A stretch of DNA of 64,000 nucleotides from Haloferax sp. Atlit-12N. GTDB lineage: Archaea; Halobacteriota; Halobacteria; Halobacteriales; Haloferacaceae. The notes beneath the pieces were generated by a model, which worked only from the letters and a program-made list of their open reading frames with translations, searched no databases and had not been told where the DNA came from. Location of the stretch: the NCBI RefSeq assembly GCF_003383095.1, contig NZ_PSYW01000004.1, forward strand, positions 245,807 through 309,806. Reading direction: 5' to 3'. Positions 24,985 to 33,013 of the stretch are shown here, piece by piece; position 1 is the stretch's first letter, and each line of letters opens with the position of its first letter. The position numbers and the translations under genes are program-made.

Positions 24985-26613
24985 TCAGACGGGTGGCAGT
25001 TCGGTGTTGTCGACGACGAACCCCTCCGCGCCGCCGTCGATGTAGCCGCCGTAGAGCACCGAGTCCATGACGACCACGTCGGTCCCCTGCGAGTACAGCT
25101 TCATGGCTTGTCGCCCGCTGAGGGACCGCGCGGTGATGCCGTCGAAGCGCGTCCGGTTGCCCTTGTTGATGAAGGGGTGGTGCGTCGCCTCGTAGGTCCC
25201 GCCGACGAACAGGGCGTCGTCCGCGAGAATCTCGGCACAGCGCCGGTAGCTCTCGCCGGGTTGGTGGACGGTCAGGTTCTCGAACCGGGCGTTCGCGCGC
25301 TCGACGCGAATCGCCTCTCGCTGGCCGTCGCCGGGTGCCGAACCGGTGATGGTGACGTTCTTGACGAGCACCATCGGGTCCTCCGGAAGGTTTTGTCCCT
25401 GAAGGTAGATGGCGAAGTTCGACCCGTGGATGTCGATGGTCGTGTCGAGGACTTCGAGGCGACCCGCTCCGGGAGTCACCTGAATGCCGCGCGCACAGCC
25501 CTCGTCGTCGTTGAGGACGATGCTGCAGTTCTTGATGACCGAGGTCTGCGCGTCGTCGAGGATGCGAATGGCGTTCTCCGCGGAGCCGGTGACCTCGATG
25601 GTGGTGTCTTCGATGCGGAGGTCAGCCCCGTCGTCGAGGCGGATACCCCGCTGGCTGATGCCGGGGACGAGTTCGTCGATGACGACCGTCGTGCCGCGGA
25701 CGCTGCTGCCGTACCCCTTGAGCCGAATCGAGGAGACGGTGCTGTTCTTGTACGTCCCGCCCTCGACGTGGACGACGCCCTTCGAACCCGAGACGTACAG
25801 CCCGTTGTCCGGGAACCGACCGAGTTCGCAGTCGACGAAGCGGAGCGTCCCCGCGCTGTTCGGGTCGATGAGTATCCCGGTGGGGCCGAGGTTGATGTCG
25901 CCGATGGTGTCTTTCGTGAACGCCGCGCCGTCGGGTGCGCTGAACCGTTCGACGGTGCCGGTCCCGCCGGCGGTGGTCACGCTGAACAGCGCCGGACCGA
26001 GGGTCCCGGTGTCGTGTTCGCCCGCGATGGTGATGTCGCGGACTTCGAGGCCGTCCGTGACGTAGGCCTCGATGGCCCGAATCCCGGTCTGCGGGGCGGT
26101 GAAGTCGAATGTGAACCCCTCGAACAGGAGGTCCTTGCCGGGGGCGTAGATGACGCCGAGCCGGAAGAACCGGGCCGCGCCGGTGAACTCGCCCTCGGTG
26201 ACGACGTTGCTGTCGATGGCATCGATTCGGCCGTGCGTGAGCGTCGCGTTCGGCCCGTAGAACCCGAGGTTCTCGAATCCGGTCTTTCGGAGTTGCCTGT
26301 GCATCAGGTATCGACCCTCCGGGAAGACGAGGAGCGTGTCGTCCGCGACGTGCCGCGAGAGCACGTCGTCGATGGGTTCGACGCCCTTCGGGTCGGCCCC
26401 CGCGTCGACGACGTTGACGACGTTCGAGAACCGGTCGAGGTACGCCTGCGGAACGTCGACGCTCATCGTGTTCGCCTCGACGCTGTCGATGGGGTGCGAC
26501 AGGTAGCTTCCGACCGCGAGGGTGCCGACGGCTCCGAGGAGATACGAGCGCCGCGTGAGCTTCGGGCCCCGGGGGTCATTTGCGTCGGTATCGTCAGAGT
26601 GCGTGAATCTCAT
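24985..26613 (-). CDS. Tat-exported right-handed beta-helix (pectin-lyase-fold) protein A
   Basis: A 542-residue protein with a twin-arginine signal (LTRRSYLLGAVGTLAVG, about 19-36) and no lipobox. It opens like many pectate-lyase/epimerase relatives with NVVDAGADPKGVEPIDDVLS and LLVFPEGRYLM, followed by some ten beta-helix rungs (DTTIEVTGSAENAIRI and similar). The fold serves polysaccharide lyases, hydrolases and C5-epimerases acting on uronic-acid polymers. Catalytic residues cannot be assigned by eye. Paralogue of 28671-30182, with the same order of rungs. It lacks the TTA element but has an ACATGT dyad upstream. Confidence 0.85.
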   Translation of the reverse strand: MRFTHSDDTDANDPRGPKLTRRSYLLGAVGTLAVGSYLSHPIDSVEANTMSVDVPQAYLDRFSNVVNVVDAGADPKGVEPIDDVLSRHVADDTLLVFPEGRYLMHRQLRKTGFENLGFYGPNATLTHGRIDAIDSNVVTEGEFTGAARFFRLGVIYAPGKDLLFEGFTFDFTAPQTGIRAIEAYVTDGLEVRDITIAGEHDTGTLGPALFSVTTAGGTGTVERFSAPDGAAFTKDTIGDINLGPTGILIDPNSAGTLRFVDCELGRFPDNGLYVSGSKGVVHVEGGTYKNSTVSSIRLKGYGSSVRGTTVVIDELVPGISQRGIRLDDGADLRIEDTTIEVTGSAENAIRILDDAQTSVIKNCSIVLNDDEGCARGIQVTPGAGRLEVLDTTIDIHGSNFAIYLQGQNLPEDPMVLVKNVTITGSAPGDGQREAIRVERANARFENLTVHQPGESYRRCAEILADDALFVGGTYEATHHPFINKGNRTRFDGITARSLSGRQAMKLYSQGTDVVVMDSVLYGGYIDGGAEGFVVDNTELPPV

Positions 26614-26648
26614 ACAACCGAGAACGTCGTATACTCACGAACGTTCCC

Positions 26649-26666
26649 GGCTTCACATGTTCAGCC
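26649..26666 (-). promoter_or_regulatory. ACATGT dyad operator candidate, copy 1
   Basis: An 18-bp block of form GGCTnnACATGTnnAGCC, next to a TTAAAG TATA-like box, 35 nt upstream of the beta-helix gene A start. It matches the block at 48505-48522 at 15 of 18 positions. Confidence 0.5.
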
Positions 26667-26718
26667 TTTAAGTATGTCTGCGAATTTCGGCGGCGTACGG
26701 CCCCCGATTCGACTCGGG

Positions 26719-27753
26719 TTACTCGCTCGGAACCTCCGTCTCGTAGGTGTCGTCGTCGACCCGGATTTCGAGCGCTTCGTTGTCGTTGTGGTCGAGGACC
26801 GTGCCGAAAAGCAGGAACGTGATACCGAAGAGGAGACCGATTGCCCAGCTGCCGAGGCTGGGTGAGTCGCCGTCGCTGTCACCGCCACCCGTCAGCCCCG
26901 AGCCGATGAGACCGATGGCCGCGACGCCCGCGATGACGGTTCCGAGGTAGTAGAACGCCGCGAGCGGGTGGAAGTCGCGGAGCATGTACTTGTTTTTCAG
27001 CCGCCAGAAGTAGTTCCGGAGCAGCATACCCGAGACGCGGGGGACGTACTCGCTGTAGTTGATGTGGCTCTTCCAGTCGTCGTCGTACAGGTACTCCGCG
27101 GAGCAGGCGATGTCTGCGACGCGGAGGTTCTCGGCGTTGAGTTTGACGAGCAGGTCGTTGCAGTAGCCGTAGTACTCGTACATGTTCTCGATGTCGGCCT
27201 GCTTCAACGCCTCGTGGGAAATCGCGGTGTAGCCGTTTTGCGGGTCCATCGTCTTCCAGTAGCCGCTGGCGAACTTCGTCAGGTACGAGAGGATGGAGTT
27301 GCCGACGAGTCGATAGCCCGGCATGGCGTCGAGGTCCGACTGCTCCATGAATCGGTTGCCCTTCGCGTAGTCGGCGTCGCCCTCCGCGATGGGGTCGAGG
27401 TACTTCGCCAGCTCGTTGGGGTTCATCTGCCCGTCGCCGCCGAGGACGGCCGTGATATCGACTTCGTCTTCGAGCGCGTGGAGGTAGCCCGTCTTGAGCG
27501 CGCCGCCGACGCCGCGGTTCTCCTCGTGTTGAATCGGGACGACCACGTCGTCGTACGCCGTCGCTTCGGGGGTGTGGTCCGCGTTGAACGCGTCGGCGTG
27601 CGTCACGATTTCGTCCCACGTCCCGTCTGTCGACCCGTCGTCGACGACGTAGGCCAGGTCGACGAACGAGGGGAGGGTGTCGATGACGTCCCCGACGTAG
27701 CCCGCTTCGTTGTAGGCCGGCACGACGACGGCGATTGAGTTGTCTTTGTACAT
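26719..27753 (-). CDS. Family 2 glycosyltransferase with C-terminal membrane helices
   Basis: A 344-residue protein: GT-A domain (SIAVVVPAYNEAGYVGDVID; YVVDDGSTDGT; ENRGVGGALKTGYLHA; LGGDGQMNP) and two C-terminal membrane helices (about 263-285 and 298-320). This is the dolichyl-phosphate-mannose-synthase-like type that charges a polyprenyl phosphate with a sugar, so it could make the donor for the GT-C proteins here. ATG 27753 is chosen because conserved sequence begins at once (MYKDNSIAVVVPAYNE); 27807 is an upstream in-frame start overlapping the promoter element. Confidence 0.9.
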   Translation of the reverse strand: MYKDNSIAVVVPAYNEAGYVGDVIDTLPSFVDLAYVVDDGSTDGTWDEIVTHADAFNADHTPEATAYDDVVVPIQHEENRGVGGALKTGYLHALEDEVDITAVLGGDGQMNPNELAKYLDPIAEGDADYAKGNRFMEQSDLDAMPGYRLVGNSILSYLTKFASGYWKTMDPQNGYTAISHEALKQADIENMYEYYGYCNDLLVKLNAENLRVADIACSAEYLYDDDWKSHINYSEYVPRVSGMLLRNYFWRLKNKYMLRDFHPLAAFYYLGTVIAGVAAIGLIGSGLTGGGDSDGDSPSLGSWAIGLLFGITFLLFGTVLDHNDNEALEIRVDDDTYETEVPSE

Positions 27754-27794
27754 TGTAGTCGGAGTCCTACCGAACTGTGGACGTCTCGGTGTCG

Positions 27795-27812
27795 TTATTA
27801 TGGGCATCGTAG
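27795..27812 (-). promoter_or_regulatory. Island promoter element, copy 11 (CTA-cgatgccca-TAATAA)
   Basis: Minus-strand copy with CTA for TTA, 41 nt before the GT2 start at 27753. Divergent from copy 12. Confidence 0.6.
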
Positions 27813-27871
27813 TTGCTCACAGCCCGCCGACAGGTACGGGAGTGAACCCGCGGAGACGCGGCCACAGACGC

Positions 27872-27889
27872 TTATCACCCGCATAATAA
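27872..27889 (+). promoter_or_regulatory. Island promoter element, copy 12 (TTA-tcacccgca-TAATAA)
   Basis: Exact match, 27 nt before the ATG at 27917 of the second HTH_10 regulator. Confidence 0.75.
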
Positions 27890-27916
27890 CCCGTACCGAT
27901 TCTCGAACAACAGGCG

Positions 27917-28588
27917 ATGCACGAGGACCGAAGGGGGGACGACGCTCGACCGATATACTTGGAGATAACGCTCGAGGACCCGAGGCTGATTCTCTCGTCG
28001 TTCGTCGCGGGACACCGGGGGCCGGTCGAACTCGAATTTCAACCGACCGAGGGATTCGGCTGGGACTGCGCGTTCGTCGTCGTCGAACAGGGTTCCGTCG
28101 ATTCAGTCGGGGCGTCCCTCGTCGTCGACCCAACCGTGATAGAGGCGGATTTCCTCGGTTCCGTCGGCTCCGACCACCGGTTTCGCGTCCTCTTCGGGAG
28201 CGGCGTCCGCCTGATTCCCCCGTCCTCGACGGAGATGGGCGTTCGGGTCATCTCCGTTCGACACGAAGACGGCAGGTGGTCCATCCAGATGCACCTCCCC
28301 GCTCACTCGACGCTGCACCGCGTCCAAGAACACTACCACGACAACGATATCTCGTTCCGGGTAAAGCGCCTCCACGTCGCCCGCGAAACCGACGTTGGCT
28401 CCGAGACGGCGCTGCTCCCGGGACAGCGCGAAGCGCTTCTCGTCGCCCACGAACACGGTTATTTCGAGGTCCCGCGGCGGTCCTCGCAGGGTGAACTCGC
28501 GACCATCCTCGGCATCTCCAAGTCGGGCGTCTCACAGCGGATTCGTCGGGCCATCTCGCGACTCATCGAGGCGACGCTGTCGCCGTGA
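27917..28588 (+). CDS. HTH_10 (bat-like) transcription regulator, second paralogue
   Basis: A 223-residue protein with the same two-part plan as the one at 6254: a bat-type N-terminal domain (ILSSFVAGHRGPVELEFQPT) and a C-terminal HTH_10 (about 165-220; LPGQREALLVAHEHGYFEVP, GELATILGISKSGVSQRIRR). Both genes are leaderless behind the island element. Regulation of glycan genes with feedback on itself is inferred, not shown. Confidence 0.87.
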   Translation: MHEDRRGDDARPIYLEITLEDPRLILSSFVAGHRGPVELEFQPTEGFGWDCAFVVVEQGSVDSVGASLVVDPTVIEADFLGSVGSDHRFRVLFGSGVRLIPPSSTEMGVRVISVRHEDGRWSIQMHLPAHSTLHRVQEHYHDNDISFRVKRLHVARETDVGSETALLPGQREALLVAHEHGYFEVPRRSSQGELATILGISKSGVSQRIRRAISRLIEATLSP

Positions 28589-28670
28589 CTCCGACCGAGT
28601 GAGCGGTGAGACGGTGGCCGCGCCCGCCGTGACGCGCCGCGGTGACGACTCGGGGCCGACCCGTCGTGGC

Positions 28671-30182
28671 TCAGAACCAGTTTCCGTCGTACGCGACGTC
28701 GACGTCGCCGTACTCCCAGACGCCGTTGTGAATCACCGACTCGGTGACTTCGACGCCGCTCGACCCGTCGATGACTTTCATTCCTTCGTAGCCGTCGTGC
28801 GATTCGGCGGTGATGCCGCGGAACGTCGTCCCGTCGGCGTCGTTGACCAGCGGGATGTGGCCCGTGTCGTAGTCGCCCCAGACGAACGTGCTGCCGTCGC
28901 CGAGTACCTTAACTGCGCGTCGATAGTCGCCGCCGGTCTGCTCGACGTCGAAGCGGTCGAGCGTGCAGTTCCCTCGTTCGAGGCGGACCGCGTGCCGGCC
29001 GCTCGACCCGTCGCCGGTCCCGCCGACGCTCGACTTGAGAATGTAGACCGGGTCCGCGTCGGCGCTGCTCGGTCCGCCCACGACGAGCGCGTGGCCGCTG
29101 GTGTTGAACTCGATGTCCGTGTTGAGAATGTCGACTTTCCCGGCGCCCGACGATACGGTGACGGCTTTCGTCGGCACGTCTCCGTTGACGATGACGCTCG
29201 AGTTCTGAATCCGCGCCCATTCGACGTCGTTCTGGACGCTGATGGCGCGCCCGTTCGGCTCGTCGATTCGGACGACGGTGTCGTCTATCCAGTTGTACGC
29301 ACCGCCGTCGAGTCGGATGCCCCGCTGGTTCGTGTCGTCGGTGCGGCGTTCGTCCACGATGACGGTCGCGCCGTGAATCGAGCTGTAATCGCCCGAGAGC
29401 CGGATGTTGGCGATGTTACTGTTCTTGAACACGCCGCCGTCGACGACGACGCGGCCGCCCTCGGTCGAACAGTAGAGGCCGTTGTCGGGCCACGCGCCGA
29501 CCCTGCAGTCGCGGACCCAAAGCTTGCCGTCGTGGTACGGCGACACGATGATTCCCGTGGGACCCACGTCGATGTCGCCCGGCGTGTTGTCCGAGAACTC
29601 GCCGCCGTCGGGAATCCTGATGTTCTGGAGCGTTCCGATGCCCGACGAACTGGTGACGTCGAACGCGAACGGGCCGTACTTCCCGCTGTCGTGCTGACCG
29701 ACGACGGAGAGGTCCCGCGCGAGGAGGTCGTCTCTGACCTGCGCTTGGACGACGCGAAGCCCCGTGTCGTCGGCGGTGAAGTCGAACTCGAAGCCTTCGA
29801 CGACGAGGTCTTCCCCCGGTTGGTCGAACGTCCCTAACTTGAACAGCCACCTGCCGTCGTAGTCGGCGGCCGGGACGATAGTCGCGTTATCTCCCCGCAG
29901 TTCGAACCCGCGGAAATCGACGTGACGGAACGAGTCGTCCATGAGATACTCACCCTCCGGGAAATACAGAACCGTCCCGTCGTCGCACTGGATATCGTCT
30001 AAAACCGGATTGATAGATTCCTCGCCGGTCGGGTCGGCCCCCTCGTCGACGACGTTGTACCAGTCGTCGTCGGCTGATGCCGTCCCAGCGAACGAAACGG
30101 CAGCGGCCGCCCCGCCGATGCCCTTCAGTACCTGTCTCCGAGAGACTGTCCTCCTGCGCTCTTCTGCGCCTTGATTCCGCAT
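28671..30182 (-). CDS. Tat-exported right-handed beta-helix (pectin-lyase-fold) protein B
   Basis: A 503-residue protein with a Tat signal (VSRRQVLKGIGGAAAAVSFA, about 13-32; cleavage likely after TASA). It starts WYNVVDEGADPTGEESINPV, with VLYFPEGEYLM, and continues as beta-helix rungs. It aligns along its whole length with protein A (shared GPTGI, DNGLY, NQRGIRLD-like and YRR motifs), so the two are paralogues. Acting on the island polysaccharide as lyase, epimerase or structural cap is possible. The upstream AT-rich stretch (TATTTTTAGCG at about 30213) is the only promoter-like sequence; no TTA-N9-TAATAA copy. Confidence 0.85.
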   Translation of the reverse strand: MRNQGAEERRRTVSRRQVLKGIGGAAAAVSFAGTASADDDWYNVVDEGADPTGEESINPVLDDIQCDDGTVLYFPEGEYLMDDSFRHVDFRGFELRGDNATIVPAADYDGRWLFKLGTFDQPGEDLVVEGFEFDFTADDTGLRVVQAQVRDDLLARDLSVVGQHDSGKYGPFAFDVTSSSGIGTLQNIRIPDGGEFSDNTPGDIDVGPTGIIVSPYHDGKLWVRDCRVGAWPDNGLYCSTEGGRVVVDGGVFKNSNIANIRLSGDYSSIHGATVIVDERRTDDTNQRGIRLDGGAYNWIDDTVVRIDEPNGRAISVQNDVEWARIQNSSVIVNGDVPTKAVTVSSGAGKVDILNTDIEFNTSGHALVVGGPSSADADPVYILKSSVGGTGDGSSGRHAVRLERGNCTLDRFDVEQTGGDYRRAVKVLGDGSTFVWGDYDTGHIPLVNDADGTTFRGITAESHDGYEGMKVIDGSSGVEVTESVIHNGVWEYGDVDVAYDGNWF

Positions 30183-30342
30183 CGAGAGAACGTCTCTGCC
30201 TCTGTCTAATGAGTATTTTTAGCGTTTATCGTATTATTCAAACAGAATATCCGCCCATGTCGACGATTAGGGATGCAACTGTTAAGCAGGGTTGCTTTTG
30301 TCAAATTATATTTCCGTTATCCGTTACAAGATGGGCCGCGAA

Positions 30343-30912
30343 TCAGCGGCGCAGGCCGGCGGCACGGCGAGCCCACCGAAGCCCCGGCGTTCCGTCGAGC
30401 ACCCACAGCAGAACGACCATCCCGAAGACGGCCGCGTAACCGACGACGAGCCCCGTGTTCTCGGGGCGCAGCATCTGATAGAGGAACGTCTGGAAGTACT
30501 CCGTGAACCGCTGGACGAAGCCGAGGTCGTTCGAGTACGGCTCCTGCGGCGCGAGCGGCCAGAGCAGCCGGCCGACGTTCGGCCCGTTCGCCCGGAGCGC
30601 GAGCAGGTCGCCGACGAGGTGCGATCCGTACCCGGCGACCGCGGCGACCGCGAGTTTCGCCCTGTTCCGCGTCCACAGCGCCGCCGCGAGGACCCCGACG
30701 AGCGGTGCGCCGACGAGGAGCGAGTGCGCCGGGCCGTACCCCGTCGTGACGACGCCGAACGTCCACGAGAGCGTCTTGTCCACGAGGTCGGGAACCTGCG
30801 TCATCACCGCGAGGGTGACGCCGGCCGCGTCACCGATAGGCGTCTCCCATGCGGCGCGGTTCGCGAGGGAGTACAGCACGTAGCCGAAGACGAGATGCTC
30901 CCACGGCCACAT
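30343..30912 (-). CDS. DUF457/YdjM-type membrane-bound metal-dependent hydrolase
   Basis: A 189-residue polytopic protein starting MWPWEHLVFGYVLYSL. It has the histidine/aspartate pattern of the family: HLVFGY, TQVPDLVDK, GPAHSLL and YGSHLVGDLL, which would bind metal in the membrane. The substrate is unknown for the family. The ATG overlaps the stop of the DUF1616 gene (ATGA), so the two are a translationally coupled pair, a pairing I would expect to be functional in surface glycosylation. Confidence 0.83.
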   Translation of the reverse strand: MWPWEHLVFGYVLYSLANRAAWETPIGDAAGVTLAVMTQVPDLVDKTLSWTFGVVTTGYGPAHSLLVGAPLVGVLAAALWTRNRAKLAVAAVAGYGSHLVGDLLALRANGPNVGRLLWPLAPQEPYSNDLGFVQRFTEYFQTFLYQMLRPENTGLVVGYAAVFGMVVLLWVLDGTPGLRWARRAAGLRR

Positions 30913-32000
30913 CAGGCCGAGGTCCCCCCGATCGAACCCGGCCGACCGAGTTTTGCGGTGGTGTCGCCGCCGCCGCCGTCGACCGACACGACGAGTTGAA
31001 CGGTCCGATACGAGTTCTCGCGGTCCGCGTCCTCGGGAGCGTCACCTTTGTAGACGTGATAGACGAGCCGGAGCGACTCACCGGACATCGTCGGTCGAAC
31101 GTCCTGTTGGACGTAGACGGTCTCGTTGTCCTCGACCGACGCTTGCGTTCGGTCGAGTTCGCGCTCTTCGACCACCTGTGTCCCGTTCGGCGTTCTGTCG
31201 AGTCGCTGAAGCTCTGTGACGACCGTGTACGTCGTCGACTCGCGTTCGTGGTTCTCCAGCGCCAGCGTCACCGGGACCGGCTCACCCCGACTGAGTTCTT
31301 GGGGATAGCCGCTGGCCTCGTAGCCCGACCCGTTTTGGGTCACGAGGTACGCTTCGGTGAACTCCGACTCGGGGTTCTGCGTCTCGACCATCGCGAACCC
31401 GACGCTGCTGAGAAACGCGACGACGCTGACGACCACGAGGAGGTTGACGGCGAGCGAGACGGGCGAACTCCGCGACTCGGAGGACAGCGGGGACGTGACC
31501 GCACCGGCGGTCGACGCGACGCTCCCGAGGACGGTACTGAGCGGCGGGGCACCGGCTCGCGCGTCCGGGGGGAGCAGCATGCGCCGAACGACGGCGACGG
31601 CGGTGAACAGCATCGTCGCGCCGAACACGCCGAGCGCGACGACGTTCGCGTCGAACCCCTGCCCGACGAGATTGGTGACGAGCGCGACCGCGGCGACGAT
31701 CGCGAGACTCCACGCCGCCGAGAGGACCAGACGAACGGAGTAGAGCAGTCCGGCGGTGTGACGCGTCGGTCGCGTCAGCGCCGACTCGTCGCTCATGGTG
31801 TCGGACTCGACGTCCGACCGCCGTTCCGGGAACACCGCGGCGAGGAGCGCGTACCCCGGGTAGAGGACGATGAGCGGCACGACGAACAGACTCCGGATGA
31901 CGGACCCGGAGAAGTCGAGCATGACCACCGCGAGCGCGGCGATTCCCCCCGCGACGACGAGGAGTAAGTCGAGTGTCCAGCGACGGGTAGACGACTTCAT
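30912..32000 (-). CDS. DUF1616 membrane protein
   Basis: A 362-residue protein with four to five membrane helices in the first 200 residues (start WTLDLLLVVAGGIAALAVVM; PLIVLYPGYALLAAVFPER is typical of DUF1616), and an outside beta-sandwich domain (about 210-345) ending in a Gly-rich tail. DUF1616 proteins occur in archaeal glycosylation and S-layer clusters; their activity is unknown. The island element at 32074 is 73 nt upstream. Confidence 0.82.
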   Translation of the reverse strand: MKSSTRRWTLDLLLVVAGGIAALAVVMLDFSGSVIRSLFVVPLIVLYPGYALLAAVFPERRSDVESDTMSDESALTRPTRHTAGLLYSVRLVLSAAWSLAIVAAVALVTNLVGQGFDANVVALGVFGATMLFTAVAVVRRMLLPPDARAGAPPLSTVLGSVASTAGAVTSPLSSESRSSPVSLAVNLLVVVSVVAFLSSVGFAMVETQNPESEFTEAYLVTQNGSGYEASGYPQELSRGEPVPVTLALENHERESTTYTVVTELQRLDRTPNGTQVVEERELDRTQASVEDNETVYVQQDVRPTMSGESLRLVYHVYKGDAPEDADRENSYRTVQLVVSVDGGGGDTTAKLGRPGSIGGTSA

Positions 32001-32073
32001 TACCCGCGCCTTGACAGCCCGTGTTGAAAAATGGCCGCGACCGTTTACGCTCGAAATCGGTCGAAAGAGGGGC

Positions 32074-32091
32074 TTAGCGGTCTGATAAGGG
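32074..32091. promoter_or_regulatory. Island element, copy 13 (TTA-gcggtctga-TAA), degenerate
   Basis: The TTA-N9-TAA dyad is present but TAATAA is replaced by TAAGGG on the plus strand (TAAGCC on the minus). It could serve the DUF1616 operon (73 nt) as an operator rather than a TATA box. Confidence 0.45.
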
Positions 32092-32224
32092 CGGATGGTT
32101 GACTGCGACGACGGCGGCGATCAGGGGGTGACGCTCCGAAAAATCGAGGAATTCCGACGCTGATTGGTGAGCGTTCGCACGGCCGGGACGACTCGTTTCC
32201 CGCCGTTTTCGGGCGTCTGCGGGC

Positions 32225-32242
32225 TTACCGTCCCGATAATAA
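32225..32242 (+). promoter_or_regulatory. Island promoter element, copy 14 (TTA-ccgtcccga-TAATAA)
   Basis: Exact match, 64 nt before the small ORF at 32307. The following TAATGGCCGCTTC is repeated exactly after copy 17. Confidence 0.7.
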
Positions 32243-32306
32243 TGGCCGCTTCGCGTGACTTCCGTTTCGAATCGCGGGCCACGACTGTCCGCGACGTGAC
32301 CAACAC

Positions 32307-32435
32307 ATGCGCACCAAAACCAAACTCCTCGCGGCGCTCGCCGCACTGTTCGTGCTCGTAACTACCCTCCGGTCGGACGGCGACGGGGTGCTCTCCGACG
32401 AGGACGAGACGACCGTCGATTCGGCTCAGACATGA
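32307..32435 (+). CDS. Small membrane-anchored protein (42 aa), first gene of the uronic-acid operon
   Basis: ATG at 32307; basic start (RTKTK), one hydrophobic segment (about residues 7-20), acidic tail. The TGA overlaps the ATG of the acetyltransferase (ATGA), the same coupling seen at the next junction, which supports real translation. No family recognised. Confidence 0.6.
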   Translation: MRTKTKLLAALAALFVLVTTLRSDGDGVLSDEDETTVDSAQT

Positions 32436-33013
32436 ACCTGTACGTCACGGGCTCTAGCTGCGAGATCGACGACGACGTCACCCTCGGCTATCCCGCGGGC
32501 GACGACTCACAGCAGACGATAGTCGGCGACGACGCCCGAATCCGTTCGGGGACTATCGTCTACAGTGACGTGACCATCGGCGACGGCTTCGTCACCGGCC
32601 ACGACGCGCTCGTCCGCGAAGACACCCGAATCGGCGACAACGTCGTCGTCGGAACCAACACCGTCATCGACGGCACCACGACCATCGGGTCGAACGTGAG
32701 CCTCCAGACTCGGGTCTACGTTCCAACCCACACGCACATCGGCGACGACGTGTTCGTCGGGCCGGGCGCGGTGCTCACGAACGACCCGTATCCGGTCCGG
32801 CAGGACGTCGAGATGACCGGTCCGACGCTCGAAGACGGCGTCTCTGTCGGCGGGAACGCGACCATCCTCCCCGACGTGACCGTCGGCGAGAACGCGTTCG
32901 TCGCCGCCGGCGCGACCGTCACCGAGGACGTTCCGCCGGAGACGCTCGCGGTCGGAACGCCCGCCGAACACCGCCCACTCCCGGCGAAGCTTCAGGGAGC
33001 GAACTCCATATGA
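32432..33013 (+). CDS. Hexapeptide-repeat acyltransferase (WbpD/WlbB-like)
   Basis: A 193-residue left-handed beta-helix protein made of hexapeptide repeats (IGDNVVVGTNTVIDGTTTIG, NVSLQTRVYVPTHTHIGDDV, IGP-like FVGPGAVLTNDPYP, then NATILPDVTVGENAFVAAGA). The layout and length match the UDP-2-acetamido-3-amino-glucuronate N-acetyltransferases, which act after the DegT aminotransferase. It overlaps both neighbours by 4 bp and precedes two nucleotide-sugar dehydrogenases, as expected for a GlcNAc3NAcA pathway. Confidence 0.87.
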   Translation: MNLYVTGSSCEIDDDVTLGYPAGDDSQQTIVGDDARIRSGTIVYSDVTIGDGFVTGHDALVREDTRIGDNVVVGTNTVIDGTTTIGSNVSLQTRVYVPTHTHIGDDVFVGPGAVLTNDPYPVRQDVEMTGPTLEDGVSVGGNATILPDVTVGENAFVAAGATVTEDVPPETLAVGTPAEHRPLPAKLQGANSI

